A stretch of DNA of 16,283 nucleotides from Deltaproteobacteria bacterium (GTDB taxonomy: Bacteria > Desulfobacterota > Binatia > UBA9968), in NCBI GenBank assembly GCA_021323355.1, contig JAJONK010000059.1:1-16283 (forward strand), given 5' to 3'. This document shows, in pieces, positions 7,576 through 14,539 of the stretch. The position numbers and the translations under genes are program-made. The notes under the pieces were generated by a model. It did not search any database, had not been told where the DNA came from, and was given only the letters and a program-made list of their open reading frames with translations. Position 1 is the first letter of the stretch; each line of letters opens with the position of its first letter.

Positions 7576-8247
7576 TCAGTGGTGTGTGTTTTTGGCTGCA
7601 GCGCCATTAGTAAAACGGCGGCCATTGCGGCTTTTGCTGCCTAACACAACAGTGTAGAGGGATGTTTTTGAAAGCTTATAGGCTCGCTGTACGCTTAAAT
7701 CCGCCGCCTCAATAAACGGCTTTAACCGTAAGTTGGTGCGCCATCCCAGTTTGCGAGTGAGCGGATCCAAAGCCTCCGTCATCGAGCCCAATACTGGTAC
7801 ATCGCTGGTAAAGTGATTAACGATGACGATAGATCCGCCAGGCTTGCATACTCTTTTAGCCTCAGAAATCATCTGGATCGGATCGGGGACAACGGTCACC
7901 ACATGAAAGGCCATCACGTAGTCAAAGGTGTTATCCGGAAAATCAAGGCTGAGTGCGTTCATCTCCATCACTCTGAGATGGGTCCAGCCATGATCCTCGA
8001 TTTTTTGCCGGGCCCGAGCCAACATGTCGGGCGCCAGATCGATTCCGATAACTTCGCAGTGAGTAGGATAAGCGGGGAAAGAAGTGCCGGTTCCGGCACC
8101 GACCTCGAGAACCTTGGCGCCTGGCGGAATCTCTAGATCCTCAATGACGCGTTCCAAACGAGAGTAGAAGATCTTACCGAAAATTTTGTCGTAGAGTGGA
8201 GCAAATTCTGAGTAGATTTTGCTTTCATGCGCCTCGATTTCAGCCAT
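7576..8247 (-). CDS. Class I SAM-dependent methyltransferase, PmtA-like (phospholipid N-methyltransferase)
   Basis: The 223-residue product is a Rossmann-fold SAM methyltransferase: motif I VLEVGAGTGTS (46-56), acidic ribose-binding residue D70 in VIGIDLAPDML, FPDNTFDYVMAFHVV (103-117), and KPGG (135-138). The N-terminal YSEFAPLYDKIFGKIF, the VVPDP motif after the fold core, the IVNHF strand and a later LGWR resemble the Rhodobacter/Sinorhizobium PmtA type, which methylates phosphatidylethanolamine towards phosphatidylcholine. UbiE-like enzymes share part of this, so the substrate is inference. ATG 8247 is preferred over the GTG 9 bp upstream because AAGGGG sits 8 bp before the ATG. The HTH gene starts just upstream on the same strand with 29 bp between them. 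Confidence 0.8.
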   Translation of the reverse strand: MAEIEAHESKIYSEFAPLYDKIFGKIFYSRLERVIEDLEIPPGAKVLEVGAGTGTSFPAYPTHCEVIGIDLAPDMLARARQKIEDHGWTHLRVMEMNALSLDFPDNTFDYVMAFHVVTVVPDPIQMISEAKRVCKPGGSIVIVNHFTSDVPVLGSMTEALDPLTRKLGWRTNLRLKPFIEAADLSVQRAYKLSKTSLYTVVLGSKSRNGRRFTNGAAAKNTHH

Positions 8248-8276
8248 TATTAGCACCCCTTGCCAAGATGTACATG

Positions 8277-8471
8277 TCAGGCGTCCCGTATATCTCTGGA
8301 CTGTTTTTTAAAAAACACGGAAATATCTCTTTTGCGAAAGCGCCACTGCTTGCCTTTCTTAAAGGCAGGCAGAATGTTTTTACGCGCGAACTCATTCACG
8401 GTGTCCGGGCTCATGTCGAGAATCACGGCAACTTGCTTGCTGTTTAACAGCTCCTCATCTCTCTCAAGCAT
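8277..8471 (-). CDS. Excisionase/MerR-type helix-turn-helix DNA-binding protein
   Basis: A 64-residue, almost pure DNA-binding domain of the HTH_17/excisionase class: LLNSKQVAVILDMSPDTV gives the first helices and turn, ARKNILPAFKKGKQWRFRKRDI the recognition helix and wing, and FFKKQ the end. Related small proteins act as recombination directionality factors or as transcription regulators. No integrase, att site or phage gene is nearby, so a regulatory role for the downstream methyltransferase is the more economical reading, but this is inference. The start is set by GGAGG six to seven bases before ATG 8471; a longer frame reaching 8609 has no support and would run across the promoter. Confidence 0.78.
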   Translation of the reverse strand: MLERDEELLNSKQVAVILDMSPDTVNEFARKNILPAFKKGKQWRFRKRDISVFFKKQSRDIRDA

Positions 8472-8520
8472 AAGTTTCCTCCGAGGTTGATGTTCAGTTG
8501 CCTTCGCGGGGGGATCTTTT

Positions 8521-8549
8521 TTTCTAACAAGTTCACCAGATACTGTCAA
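8521..8549 (-). promoter_or_regulatory. Sigma70-like promoter for HTH-methyltransferase genes
   Basis: Reading the minus strand, a perfect -35 TTGACA (8544-8549) is separated by exactly 17 bp from a -10 TAGAAA (8521-8526, four of six consensus bases). A start about seven bases further would give a leader of about 40 nt containing the GGAGG SD of the HTH gene. Not experimentally shown. Confidence 0.5.
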
Positions 8550-8782
8550 GGAGAGTAGCGCAGTATACGGAGCTTGAAAGGCTTCAAAGGAGCTGCGGCT
8601 CAGTCCCAAAACTGGATGATTCGACTGCGGATGTTGTCTCTATCCACGTTTCAGCAGTTCGCACTGGCTCCCGTTTGCTTGCGCCCCAGGTGTAGTTCCA
8701 TTAGCATTATGGGACCTTCCCCGAGGGTGAAATCCTAACTATTAAGGCCAACGAGATTGACTGACCTTGCCCGCGCATCTCT
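8550..8782. other. Intergenic region upstream of the AsmA-like gene
   Basis: Together with the promoter and leader of the HTH gene this is a gap of about 311 bp between divergent genes. I see no convincing ORF, RNA gene or strong plus-strand promoter in this portion. A CATTAT box near 8705 could be a -10 but has no matching -35. GACCTTCCCCGAGGGTG near 8711 contains a short CCC/GGG dyad of doubtful meaning. Confidence 0.4.
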
Positions 8783-10126
8783 ATGAAAAGACTCCTCAAG
8801 CTCTGCGTGTTCTTTGCGGCGACATCCATTTTCCTCGTGATCATCGGCAGTCTGGCGTTTTATCATCTACTCCGCATTGGCGAGTTTCGCCGATTTCTGA
8901 TCAGTCAGATCGAGCAGGAGACCCAATTAGAAGTTCAACTCGGCGCAGCAGACTTCGATATTGGCTGGATTGCGGGAATCGGATTTCGCGATCTGAAATT
9001 GTCGGAGCCCGCGGCAGCTAACCCACTGTTAACTGCTGAACGGATTACAGCCCGCGTCGCGTTGTTGCCGCTGTTGCAACGAAAGCTCATCTTTTATGAC
9101 GTCCGTCTGTTTAAACCGGCGGCGCAAATCGTGCGCGAAAACGACGGCCGCATTCCGCTACTCGATAAACTTCTGGCGCTTCCTTTTTTGCAGCAGAAAA
9201 GCCGCGATTATGAGTTCGATCTGCGGTCCATCAAAATTCAACAAGCGCAACTCCAATGGATTGATCGGCTGCCGGATGGAAATCCGGTCAGCTTACGTCT
9301 GCGCGATCTCGACGCGGAAATTGAGCGTGTCGACGGGCGACAACTTAGTGAGCTCATCCAAGGTCTGCTGAAGAGCGCGAAGAAACTTCCGCCTGGACTT
9401 GCGCTGCAGGTTGCGTTGACGGGCAGGCTTGAGAAAGACTCCCAGAACAGCTCCTTGAGCTTGCAAGGAAAGTTGGTTTTGCCACAAGACGCTTTCGAAT
9501 TCCGTAACGCATGGTGGAGCGCCGATATAAAGTTCAACGATTTACCGGCGAATCTATTGATCGAATATGGCCGCGGGCGCATTCCGTTCAAGTCCATGAG
9601 CGGGCGTCTGGCGCAGCAACTCCAGGTTGAGGGTCGCCTGTCCGAGCGGTTGCAGATCAGCGGTGATCTCGAATTCAAACAGCTGGAGCTCGATGAACCG
9701 GAGCTGTTTGCTGCGCCTTTGAGCGTCGGCGATGCAAAAGTGAGTTTTGCAGCCGAATGGACTCCGCGCCGGCTCGCATTCTCCCGGCTCAATATTCTAT
9801 CGAGTGATACCAGCGTTTCAATTACCGGCGAAGTTCGATCGACCGACGATGATTCTCATCTTCATTTGCAAATATCGGCCTCGCCGCTGCCGATTGCGGC
9901 AGTGCGAAAGTTTCTTCCAACAAAGCTCATGGCGCCCCAAGTCGAGAGCCTGCTTGCAAGCATTCAAGAAGGTGCAGTGATCATTAAGAAGGCCGGTATC
10001 GATGCGACTCTTGCACAGATGCGCCGTTGGGCCGTGACCGGCATCGGTGAAGGCGTCTGGTTGGCGGCGGAGCTCTCTAGACAACAATCTGATCACGTTG
10101 ACCGATATCAATGGAGGTTACGGTAA
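8783..10126 (+). CDS. AsmA-like envelope protein, N-terminal part (frameshifted gene)
   Basis: N-terminal portion of a large AsmA/YhdP-superfamily protein. Proteins of this group are anchored in the inner membrane and extend through the periplasm, and several are implicated in phospholipid transport to the outer membrane or in outer-membrane assembly. A single transmembrane anchor is seen at about 7-29 (CVFFAATSIFLVIIGSLAF), followed by IGEFRRFLISQIEQETQL and a first beta-rich domain with the typical GIGFRDLKLSEP pattern and long amphipathic beta repeats. The frame ends at a stop just after about 18 residues (RQQSDHVDRYQWRLR) that lack family character, while the downstream frame carries on the protein. 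The break maps to CTCTCT at 10073-10078. Whether the gene is dead, or whether this is a sequencing or assembly error, cannot be told here. Confidence 0.82.
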   Translation: MKRLLKLCVFFAATSIFLVIIGSLAFYHLLRIGEFRRFLISQIEQETQLEVQLGAADFDIGWIAGIGFRDLKLSEPAAANPLLTAERITARVALLPLLQRKLIFYDVRLFKPAAQIVRENDGRIPLLDKLLALPFLQQKSRDYEFDLRSIKIQQAQLQWIDRLPDGNPVSLRLRDLDAEIERVDGRQLSELIQGLLKSAKKLPPGLALQVALTGRLEKDSQNSSLSLQGKLVLPQDAFEFRNAWWSADIKFNDLPANLLIEYGRGRIPFKSMSGRLAQQLQVEGRLSERLQISGDLEFKQLELDEPELFAAPLSVGDAKVSFAAEWTPRRLAFSRLNILSSDTSVSITGEVRSTDDDSHLHLQISASPLPIAAVRKFLPTKLMAPQVESLLASIQEGAVIIKKAGIDATLAQMRRWAVTGIGEGVWLAAELSRQQSDHVDRYQWRLR

Positions 10127-11804
10127 TTCACGGCTGAACAAGGTCGCCGGGACGTACGCACTCCATGAGCGCGCGCTCAACTTGCAAGCTCGCGGCGACC
10201 TGGATCTTGCGGAGGTACGAGAGCAACTGGTCCTGGGAGTCTTTCCGATAGAAGCTAAGATGGTTGCTGATATTCAAGAACTAAACGGCAGGGCTCGCGC
10301 TGAGCTGTCTTTAGAGCGACTCAAAGAGGCGCCGCCGCAAATCACTGGAACACTCGCTTTGGATAACGTGCAGTTGCGCAGGGGCGATTTTCTTTTGAGC
10401 CAGATGCGAGGCGATATCAATTTCACCGGAACAGAGATCAAAGCCGAGAAAATAAGCGCGACGATTTCTGAATCGCCGATCCAAATCGGTTTGGTAGTGA
10501 GGGATTACGCCTCGCAAGAGGGCGTTTTCGATATCAGCGTCGACTCGACTGCGATGAAATCCGGGATAATTACCCGGCTGTTACTTTCGTCCGGATCTGC
10601 CAACGATCCAGGGATCGTACGCGGCTCGATCCGGTACCACGGATCGTTGACCAACAAGGACAAACGGAGCTTTACTGGCAATTTGGATTTGGTTGATGTT
10701 CAGCTCGCCACTCAGCCGTTATTGCAGCCTATCCGTGCATTGCATGGAAACATAAAATTCGACGAGAGCGGAATTGATTTCCAGAGTATCAGGGGCGTGC
10801 TCGTTGGGTTTCCCAGCGCTTTCAGTGGCCGGTGGCGTTATGCCGAATGGCCGCAGCTGGTTTTCGACTTCACCGCGCCGAGTTTGGATCTCACTTACCT
10901 GTTATCTCAGGTCGATGCCGAATCGAGTGAGTTCTACGCTAATCTGCAGGCCCGAGGTCGCATCGCCGTAGCTAACGGAAAAATAAAGGCCATCGAATTC
11001 GGCGATTTAAAAAGTGACGTCACCATTGACCGCCGGGTCTGGCGTCTGTCAAATCTTACAGCGCGCGCGGCAGGGGGAACCGTGCAGGCCAAAGCGAGCA
11101 TTGAGGATCGTCCCGATACCTTGAGCATACAGGCGGATTCTCAGATTCAAGGCGTCCCGGTTCAGTCGTTTCTTCGATGGTTCGACATGACCACCACCGA
11201 AATGAGTGGAACGGTAAACCTGACGGGAAACCTTGAGACCGCCGGCAACGACGATGCCGAACGCAAAAGGAATCTGAACGGCGCTTTTAATCTCAAGATC
11301 GAGGAGGGGATTATTCACCGAATGCGCATTCTGGTGCAGATTTTAAATCTACTCGATCTTTCCCGCTGGTTTACGTTGCAACTCCCCGACTTGACCAAAG
11401 ACGGCATTCGCTTTCGTTCCATCGCCGCTGATTTCAAAGTGAACAAAGGCGTGTATTTCACCCAAAATCTTGTCGTCGATAGCGATGATCTGCGCATGAC
11501 CGGCACCGGTAGAATTGACGTGCCGAAAGATGACATAGATTTTATCATCGCCGTGCGACCGTTTGCAGGCATCGATTCAGTGATTAATAACATACCCCTT
11601 CTTGGCCGTGGCATCGCCGCTATAAAGAACTCCTTCTTAGTCGCGAGCTTCAATATCAAGGGTCCGATTGAGGAGCCGACGATTACGCCGGCACCGCTCG
11701 GCACCTTATCCGAATGGTTCTGGGGGGTTCTCGGAATACCGAAGAACGCCATTGGCTTGGGCGACAATCAAAAGCGGGAGGATAGCAAGGCAGCGCCAAG
11801 ATGA
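10047..11804 (+). CDS. AsmA-like protein, C-terminal part (continuation of the frameshifted gene)
   Basis: The C-terminal 585 codons from a nominal GTG have no signal peptide or membrane anchor and no convincing ribosome site, as expected for the second half of a broken gene rather than a separate protein. Genuine homology-like sequence starts around SLDNNLITLTDINGGYG. It holds the AsmA-like C-terminal region: LKIEEGIIHRMRILVQILN, then SIAADFKVNKGVYFTQNLVV, GTGRIDVPKDDIDFIIAV and SFNIKGPIEEPTITPAP, the characteristic repeat of beta strands closing with a VxGP-like GPIEEP motif. With the frame corrected the full protein is about 1,007 residues (8783-11804). Its stop overlaps the next gene's start by ATGA. 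Confidence 0.8.
   Translation: MKASGWRRSSLDNNLITLTDINGGYGNSRLNKVAGTYALHERALNLQARGDLDLAEVREQLVLGVFPIEAKMVADIQELNGRARAELSLERLKEAPPQITGTLALDNVQLRRGDFLLSQMRGDINFTGTEIKAEKISATISESPIQIGLVVRDYASQEGVFDISVDSTAMKSGIITRLLLSSGSANDPGIVRGSIRYHGSLTNKDKRSFTGNLDLVDVQLATQPLLQPIRALHGNIKFDESGIDFQSIRGVLVGFPSAFSGRWRYAEWPQLVFDFTAPSLDLTYLLSQVDAESSEFYANLQARGRIAVANGKIKAIEFGDLKSDVTIDRRVWRLSNLTARAAGGTVQAKASIEDRPDTLSIQADSQIQGVPVQSFLRWFDMTTTEMSGTVNLTGNLETAGNDDAERKRNLNGAFNLKIEEGIIHRMRILVQILNLLDLSRWFTLQLPDLTKDGIRFRSIAADFKVNKGVYFTQNLVVDSDDLRMTGTGRIDVPKDDIDFIIAVRPFAGIDSVINNIPLLGRGIAAIKNSFLVASFNIKGPIEEPTITPAPLGTLSEWFWGVLGIPKNAIGLGDNQKREDSKAAPR
10073..10078 (+). other. Putative frameshift site (CTCTCT) in the AsmA-like gene
   Basis: Frame 2 reads GAG CTC TCT AGA here and soon hits TAA at 10124. 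Adding one CT gives GAG CTC TCT CTA GAC AAC, which joins the two frames as AELSLDNNLITL and makes the whole span 1,008 codons. Loss of one unit from (CT)4, or an artefact, explains the break; removing one base would also restore the frame. Confidence 0.65.
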
Positions 11805-12049
11805 GGCATCGCTTGGTCTTGTACTCTCGAGTCGACTGTTGCCTGTGTGACGAGATGAAAACCGTCATCCGCCAAGTAGCCCAGAGAACTCCGGTAGACG
11901 TTGAGGAGATAGACATCGATAGCTCCGCTGATCTGAAGCAGAAGTATGGAGAAGAGGTTCCGGTGTTGTTCATCAACGGCCGCAAAGCATTCAAATACCG
12001 GCTGACCGCGAGGCAATTAGCGGCCAGATTGAAAACGACTTGGTTCTGA
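11801..12049 (+). CDS. Glutaredoxin-like (DUF836/PF05768) thiol-redox protein
   Basis: An 82-residue thioredoxin-fold protein. The first strand RLVLYSR leads to the redox site VDCCLCDEMK with a CxxC formed by C13 and C16 (an additional C14 sits inside). The cis-proline is P54 in EEVPVLFING, followed by the last strand and helix. DUF836 proteins commonly have a (P/V)GCxLC active site and are presumed cytosolic dithiol oxidoreductases with unknown partners. Its ATG overlaps the AsmA-like stop (ATGA), which suggests translational coupling to that gene. Confidence 0.87.
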   Translation: MRHRLVLYSRVDCCLCDEMKTVIRQVAQRTPVDVEEIDIDSSADLKQKYGEEVPVLFINGRKAFKYRLTARQLAARLKTTWF

Positions 12050-12200
12050 TTTCAGCGCTTGGGTCTCGTGCGATGGTTTGGCAGATGGCCGCAGGGTTTC
12101 ATCTGGTGCGAGTGCACGGTATACAGGATTCGACACGAGCCTTCGCATTAAACAATGTTTGCGAACGACTTTGCCCACAGCTTGTTTAGAGGAAGAGCCC

Positions 12201-12563
12201 ATGGCCAATCAAATTGTTTGGTGTGATATTCCGGTTTCCGAACTGGACCGGGCGGTGAGGTTCTACTCCGCGGTACTCGGTACGGAAGTTAAAAAGCAGA
12301 ATCTCCCGGGAATGACCATTGCTGTCCTGCCGCATAATGACGGAGAGGTCGGTGGGTGCTTATTTCAAAGTCCGGAAGAGAAGCCGTCAGCGCAGGGTGT
12401 GATGATCTATCTCGATGCCAACGGACGATTGGACGAGGCGATTGCAGCAGTGACTGCTAACGGCGGCAAAATCCTTCAACCGAAACACGCCATCGGACCG
12501 TTCGGATTTCGATGTGTTATTTTGGACAGCGAAGGGAACCGCGTCGCCTTACACTCCGACTAA
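12201..12563 (+). CDS. VOC-family (glyoxalase/bleomycin-resistance fold) protein
   Basis: The 120-residue product has the paired beta-alpha-beta-beta-beta layout of the vicinal oxygen chelate superfamily: VWCDIPVSELDRAVRFYSAVLG at the N-terminal module and DEAIAAVTANGGKILQP...FGFRCVILDSEGNRVALHS at the second. This resembles the COG3324-type 'lactoylglutathione lyase-related' group, whose substrates are mostly unknown; assigning glyoxalase I would be over-reading. The usual metal ligand at the first strand is not clearly present (Asp in CDIP). ATG 12201 follows GAGGA with about seven bases of spacing; a longer frame from 12078 has no support. About 150 bp of apparently empty sequence precedes it, and typA converges 13 bp past its stop. 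Confidence 0.85.
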   Translation: MANQIVWCDIPVSELDRAVRFYSAVLGTEVKKQNLPGMTIAVLPHNDGEVGGCLFQSPEEKPSAQGVMIYLDANGRLDEAIAAVTANGGKILQPKHAIGPFGFRCVILDSEGNRVALHSD

Positions 12564-12576
12564 CTTTACATCGGCA

Positions 12577-14412
12577 TCATTCGTCGTCTTTTTCTTGTCG
12601 GCGCCTGGGTCGATCGGTCTGCCTGAGGATTTTCTTGCGCAGGCGTATCGATTCCGGGGTCACTTCGACGAGTTCATCATCCGCGATCCATTCGATTCCT
12701 TCTTCTAAACCCATTTCGCGGTGCGGCGAAATCAGGATGTTTTCATCTTTGCCGGCGGCTCGGATATTCGTGAGTTTCTTTTCGCGGCAGATATTCACGT
12801 TGAGATCGTTCTCCCGTGAATACTCGCCGACAATCATACCTTCATACACCTTTGTGCCGGGCGCGATAAAAAGCACGCCTCGTTCCTGCAGGTGAAAAAC
12901 GGCGTATGGGGTCGTTGGGCCTTCGCGGTCCGCGACCATGGCGCCATTGGTCCGCGATTGAATGTGGCCGTGCCACGGCGCCCAGCCATTGAAGAGCGCG
13001 TTCATGATGCCGGTGCCGCGAGTGTCGGTTAAAAAACGGGAGCGAAATCCAATCAGACCGCGCGACGGAACGGCGAATTCCAAACGCACGCGGCTCGATC
13101 CGGCGTGAATCATTTTGGTCATCTTGCCTTTCCGAACAGCAAGCAGCTGCGATACCACGCCGATAAAGTCCTCTGGTACGTCGATGACCAGCAGCTCCAT
13201 CGGTTCATTGGTGACGCCATCGATTTCTCGAGAGACGACCGTAGGTTTTGAGACCTGGAGCTCATATCCTTCACGACGCATTGTTTCTATGACAATAGCC
13301 AGGGCAAATTCACCGCGACCAGTGACTCTGAATGCGTCGGGTAGGTCCGTTTCTTCGACCCGAAGGCTGACATTGCGGCGTTGTTCAAAGAAAAGTCGTT
13401 CGCGCAACTTGCGCGACGTCACGAATTCGCCCTCCCGGCCGGACCAGGGCGAATTGTTGGCGCTGAAAACCATGGCGATCGTCGGTTCGTCGATGCGCAG
13501 TGGCGGTAGCGGATGGGGGTTTTCGCGATCGGTGATCGTGTCACCGATACCGATATCCTCAATGCCGGCGACGGCAGCGATATCGCCGCCTTCCGTCTTT
13601 GGAATCTCGACCCGCTTCAATCCTTGCCAGCCATAAACCTGAGTCACCTTGACGATTTCTTGCTTGCCGTCTACCCGGCAAAGCGTATACTGACCCGGAG
13701 TCAACGTGCCGTTTTTGACCCTGCCTACCGCCAGGCGTCCGACATAGTCGCTATAATCTAAGTTGTTGGCTTGAAACTGTGTGACGGCTGCGGGATCGAC
13801 GCTGGGTCCCGGTAAGACTTGCACAATCAACTCAAACAAAGGTTTCAGAGTTTCGCCGGGCCGCTTCAGATCGCGCGTGGCTGTGCCCGCCCGCGCATTG
13901 GTATATACCACCGGAAAGTCGAGTTGGTCTTCGGTTGCATCCAAGTCGATAAACAAATCGACAATTTCATCGAGCACCTCGCCAACACGCGCATCCGGAC
14001 GATCGATCTTATTGATACAGATAATCGGGGGCAACTTGGATTCGAGCGCCTTCTTCAACACGAAACGGGTTTGTGGCAGCGGCCCTTCGGAGGCATCGAC
14101 CAACAGCATCACCCCGTCGACCATTGCCAAGGTGCGCTCAACTTCGCCGCCGAAGTCCGCGTGGCCTGGGGTATCGACGATATTGATTTTAGTATTGCCG
14201 TAATGGATGGTCGTGTTCTTGGCCATGATCGTGATGCCGCGTTCGCGCTCCAGGTCCATGGAGTCCATCACTCGCTCGGCCACGTGTTCGTTGGCTCGGA
14301 AGATGCCGCTTTGATGCAACATCGCGTCTACGAGCGTTGTTTTGCCGTGATCGACGTGAGCGATGATAGCTATATTGCGAAGGTCATCGCGACGATTCTG
14401 GGTTTTCGTCAT
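12577..14412 (-). CDS. typA: Ribosome-associated translational GTPase TypA/BipA
   Basis: EF-G-like GTPase that binds the ribosome and assists 50S assembly and stress adaptation. The 611-residue length is usual (about 605-615). G motifs: G1 AHVDHGKT (18-25), G2 RGIT (58-61), G3 DTPGH (80-84), G4 NKID (134-137). Domain II (about 215-300), an EF-G domain III-like segment with TGRGEFALAIVIE, and the BipA-specific C-terminal domain follow; the conserved PSRGLIGFRSRFLTDTRG and MNALFNGW are intact, and no EF-G domain IV is present. A short basic tail ends the protein. No SD is evident before ATG 14412. It is divergent from the ABC exporter gene across 127 bp. Confidence 0.97.
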   Translation of the reverse strand: MTKTQNRRDDLRNIAIIAHVDHGKTTLVDAMLHQSGIFRANEHVAERVMDSMDLERERGITIMAKNTTIHYGNTKINIVDTPGHADFGGEVERTLAMVDGVMLLVDASEGPLPQTRFVLKKALESKLPPIICINKIDRPDARVGEVLDEIVDLFIDLDATEDQLDFPVVYTNARAGTATRDLKRPGETLKPLFELIVQVLPGPSVDPAAVTQFQANNLDYSDYVGRLAVGRVKNGTLTPGQYTLCRVDGKQEIVKVTQVYGWQGLKRVEIPKTEGGDIAAVAGIEDIGIGDTITDRENPHPLPPLRIDEPTIAMVFSANNSPWSGREGEFVTSRKLRERLFFEQRRNVSLRVEETDLPDAFRVTGRGEFALAIVIETMRREGYELQVSKPTVVSREIDGVTNEPMELLVIDVPEDFIGVVSQLLAVRKGKMTKMIHAGSSRVRLEFAVPSRGLIGFRSRFLTDTRGTGIMNALFNGWAPWHGHIQSRTNGAMVADREGPTTPYAVFHLQERGVLFIAPGTKVYEGMIVGEYSRENDLNVNICREKKLTNIRAAGKDENILISPHREMGLEEGIEWIADDELVEVTPESIRLRKKILRQTDRPRRRQEKDDE

Positions 14413-14417
14413 ACGTC

Positions 14418-14446
14418 TTTATTAGGGAGCAACTAGGTATTGTCAA
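14418..14446 (-). promoter_or_regulatory. Candidate promoter of typA (very short leader)
   Basis: On the minus strand TTGACA (14441-14446), 17 bp, then AATAAA (14418-14423, four of six -10 bases but lacking the first T). A start about seven bases on would fall almost at ATG 14412, so the transcript would be leaderless, in keeping with the absent SD. Weak; another promoter further up is possible. Confidence 0.3.
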
Positions 14447-14500
14447 GCGATAATCTTGCCGTCGAATTTGGTCGCAACTCGGTGGTGATTTCAATCTTTC

Positions 14501-14529
14501 TTGATAACGCTCACCCCCTGGACTATTTT
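14501..14529 (+). promoter_or_regulatory. Candidate promoter of the ABC exporter gene
   Basis: TTGATA (14501-14506, five of six), 17 bp, then TATTTT (14524-14529, four of six). Transcription would start about four bases before ATG 14540, again nearly leaderless, and the gene has no clear SD. Suggestive only. Confidence 0.33.
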
Positions 14530-14539
14530 GATCATTTAA

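Noticed and set aside
8277..8471. HTH gene as evidence of an integrated element.
   Set aside because: No integrase, att repeats, tRNA or phage genes lie nearby.
8472..8609. Extended N-terminus of the HTH protein.
   Set aside because: It would run across the TTGACA promoter; GGAGG just before ATG 8471 sets the start.
9238..9792. Minus-strand 184-codon frame in the AsmA-like gene.
   Set aside because: Ser/Arg-rich shadow with no plausible fold; the plus strand frame carries the family pattern.
10047..10126. Programmed ribosomal frameshifting in the AsmA-like gene.
   Set aside because: No slippery heptamer, stop-coupled site or following structure is apparent, and the family is not known for it; a CT indel is simpler.
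12078..12200. Extended N-terminus of the VOC protein.
   Set aside because: The extra 41 residues do not belong to the VOC fold, and a good SD precedes ATG 12201.
13115..13636. Plus-strand frames of 173, 140 and 205 codons inside typA.
   Set aside because: They are antisense to a complete, motif-rich typA and have no domain character.
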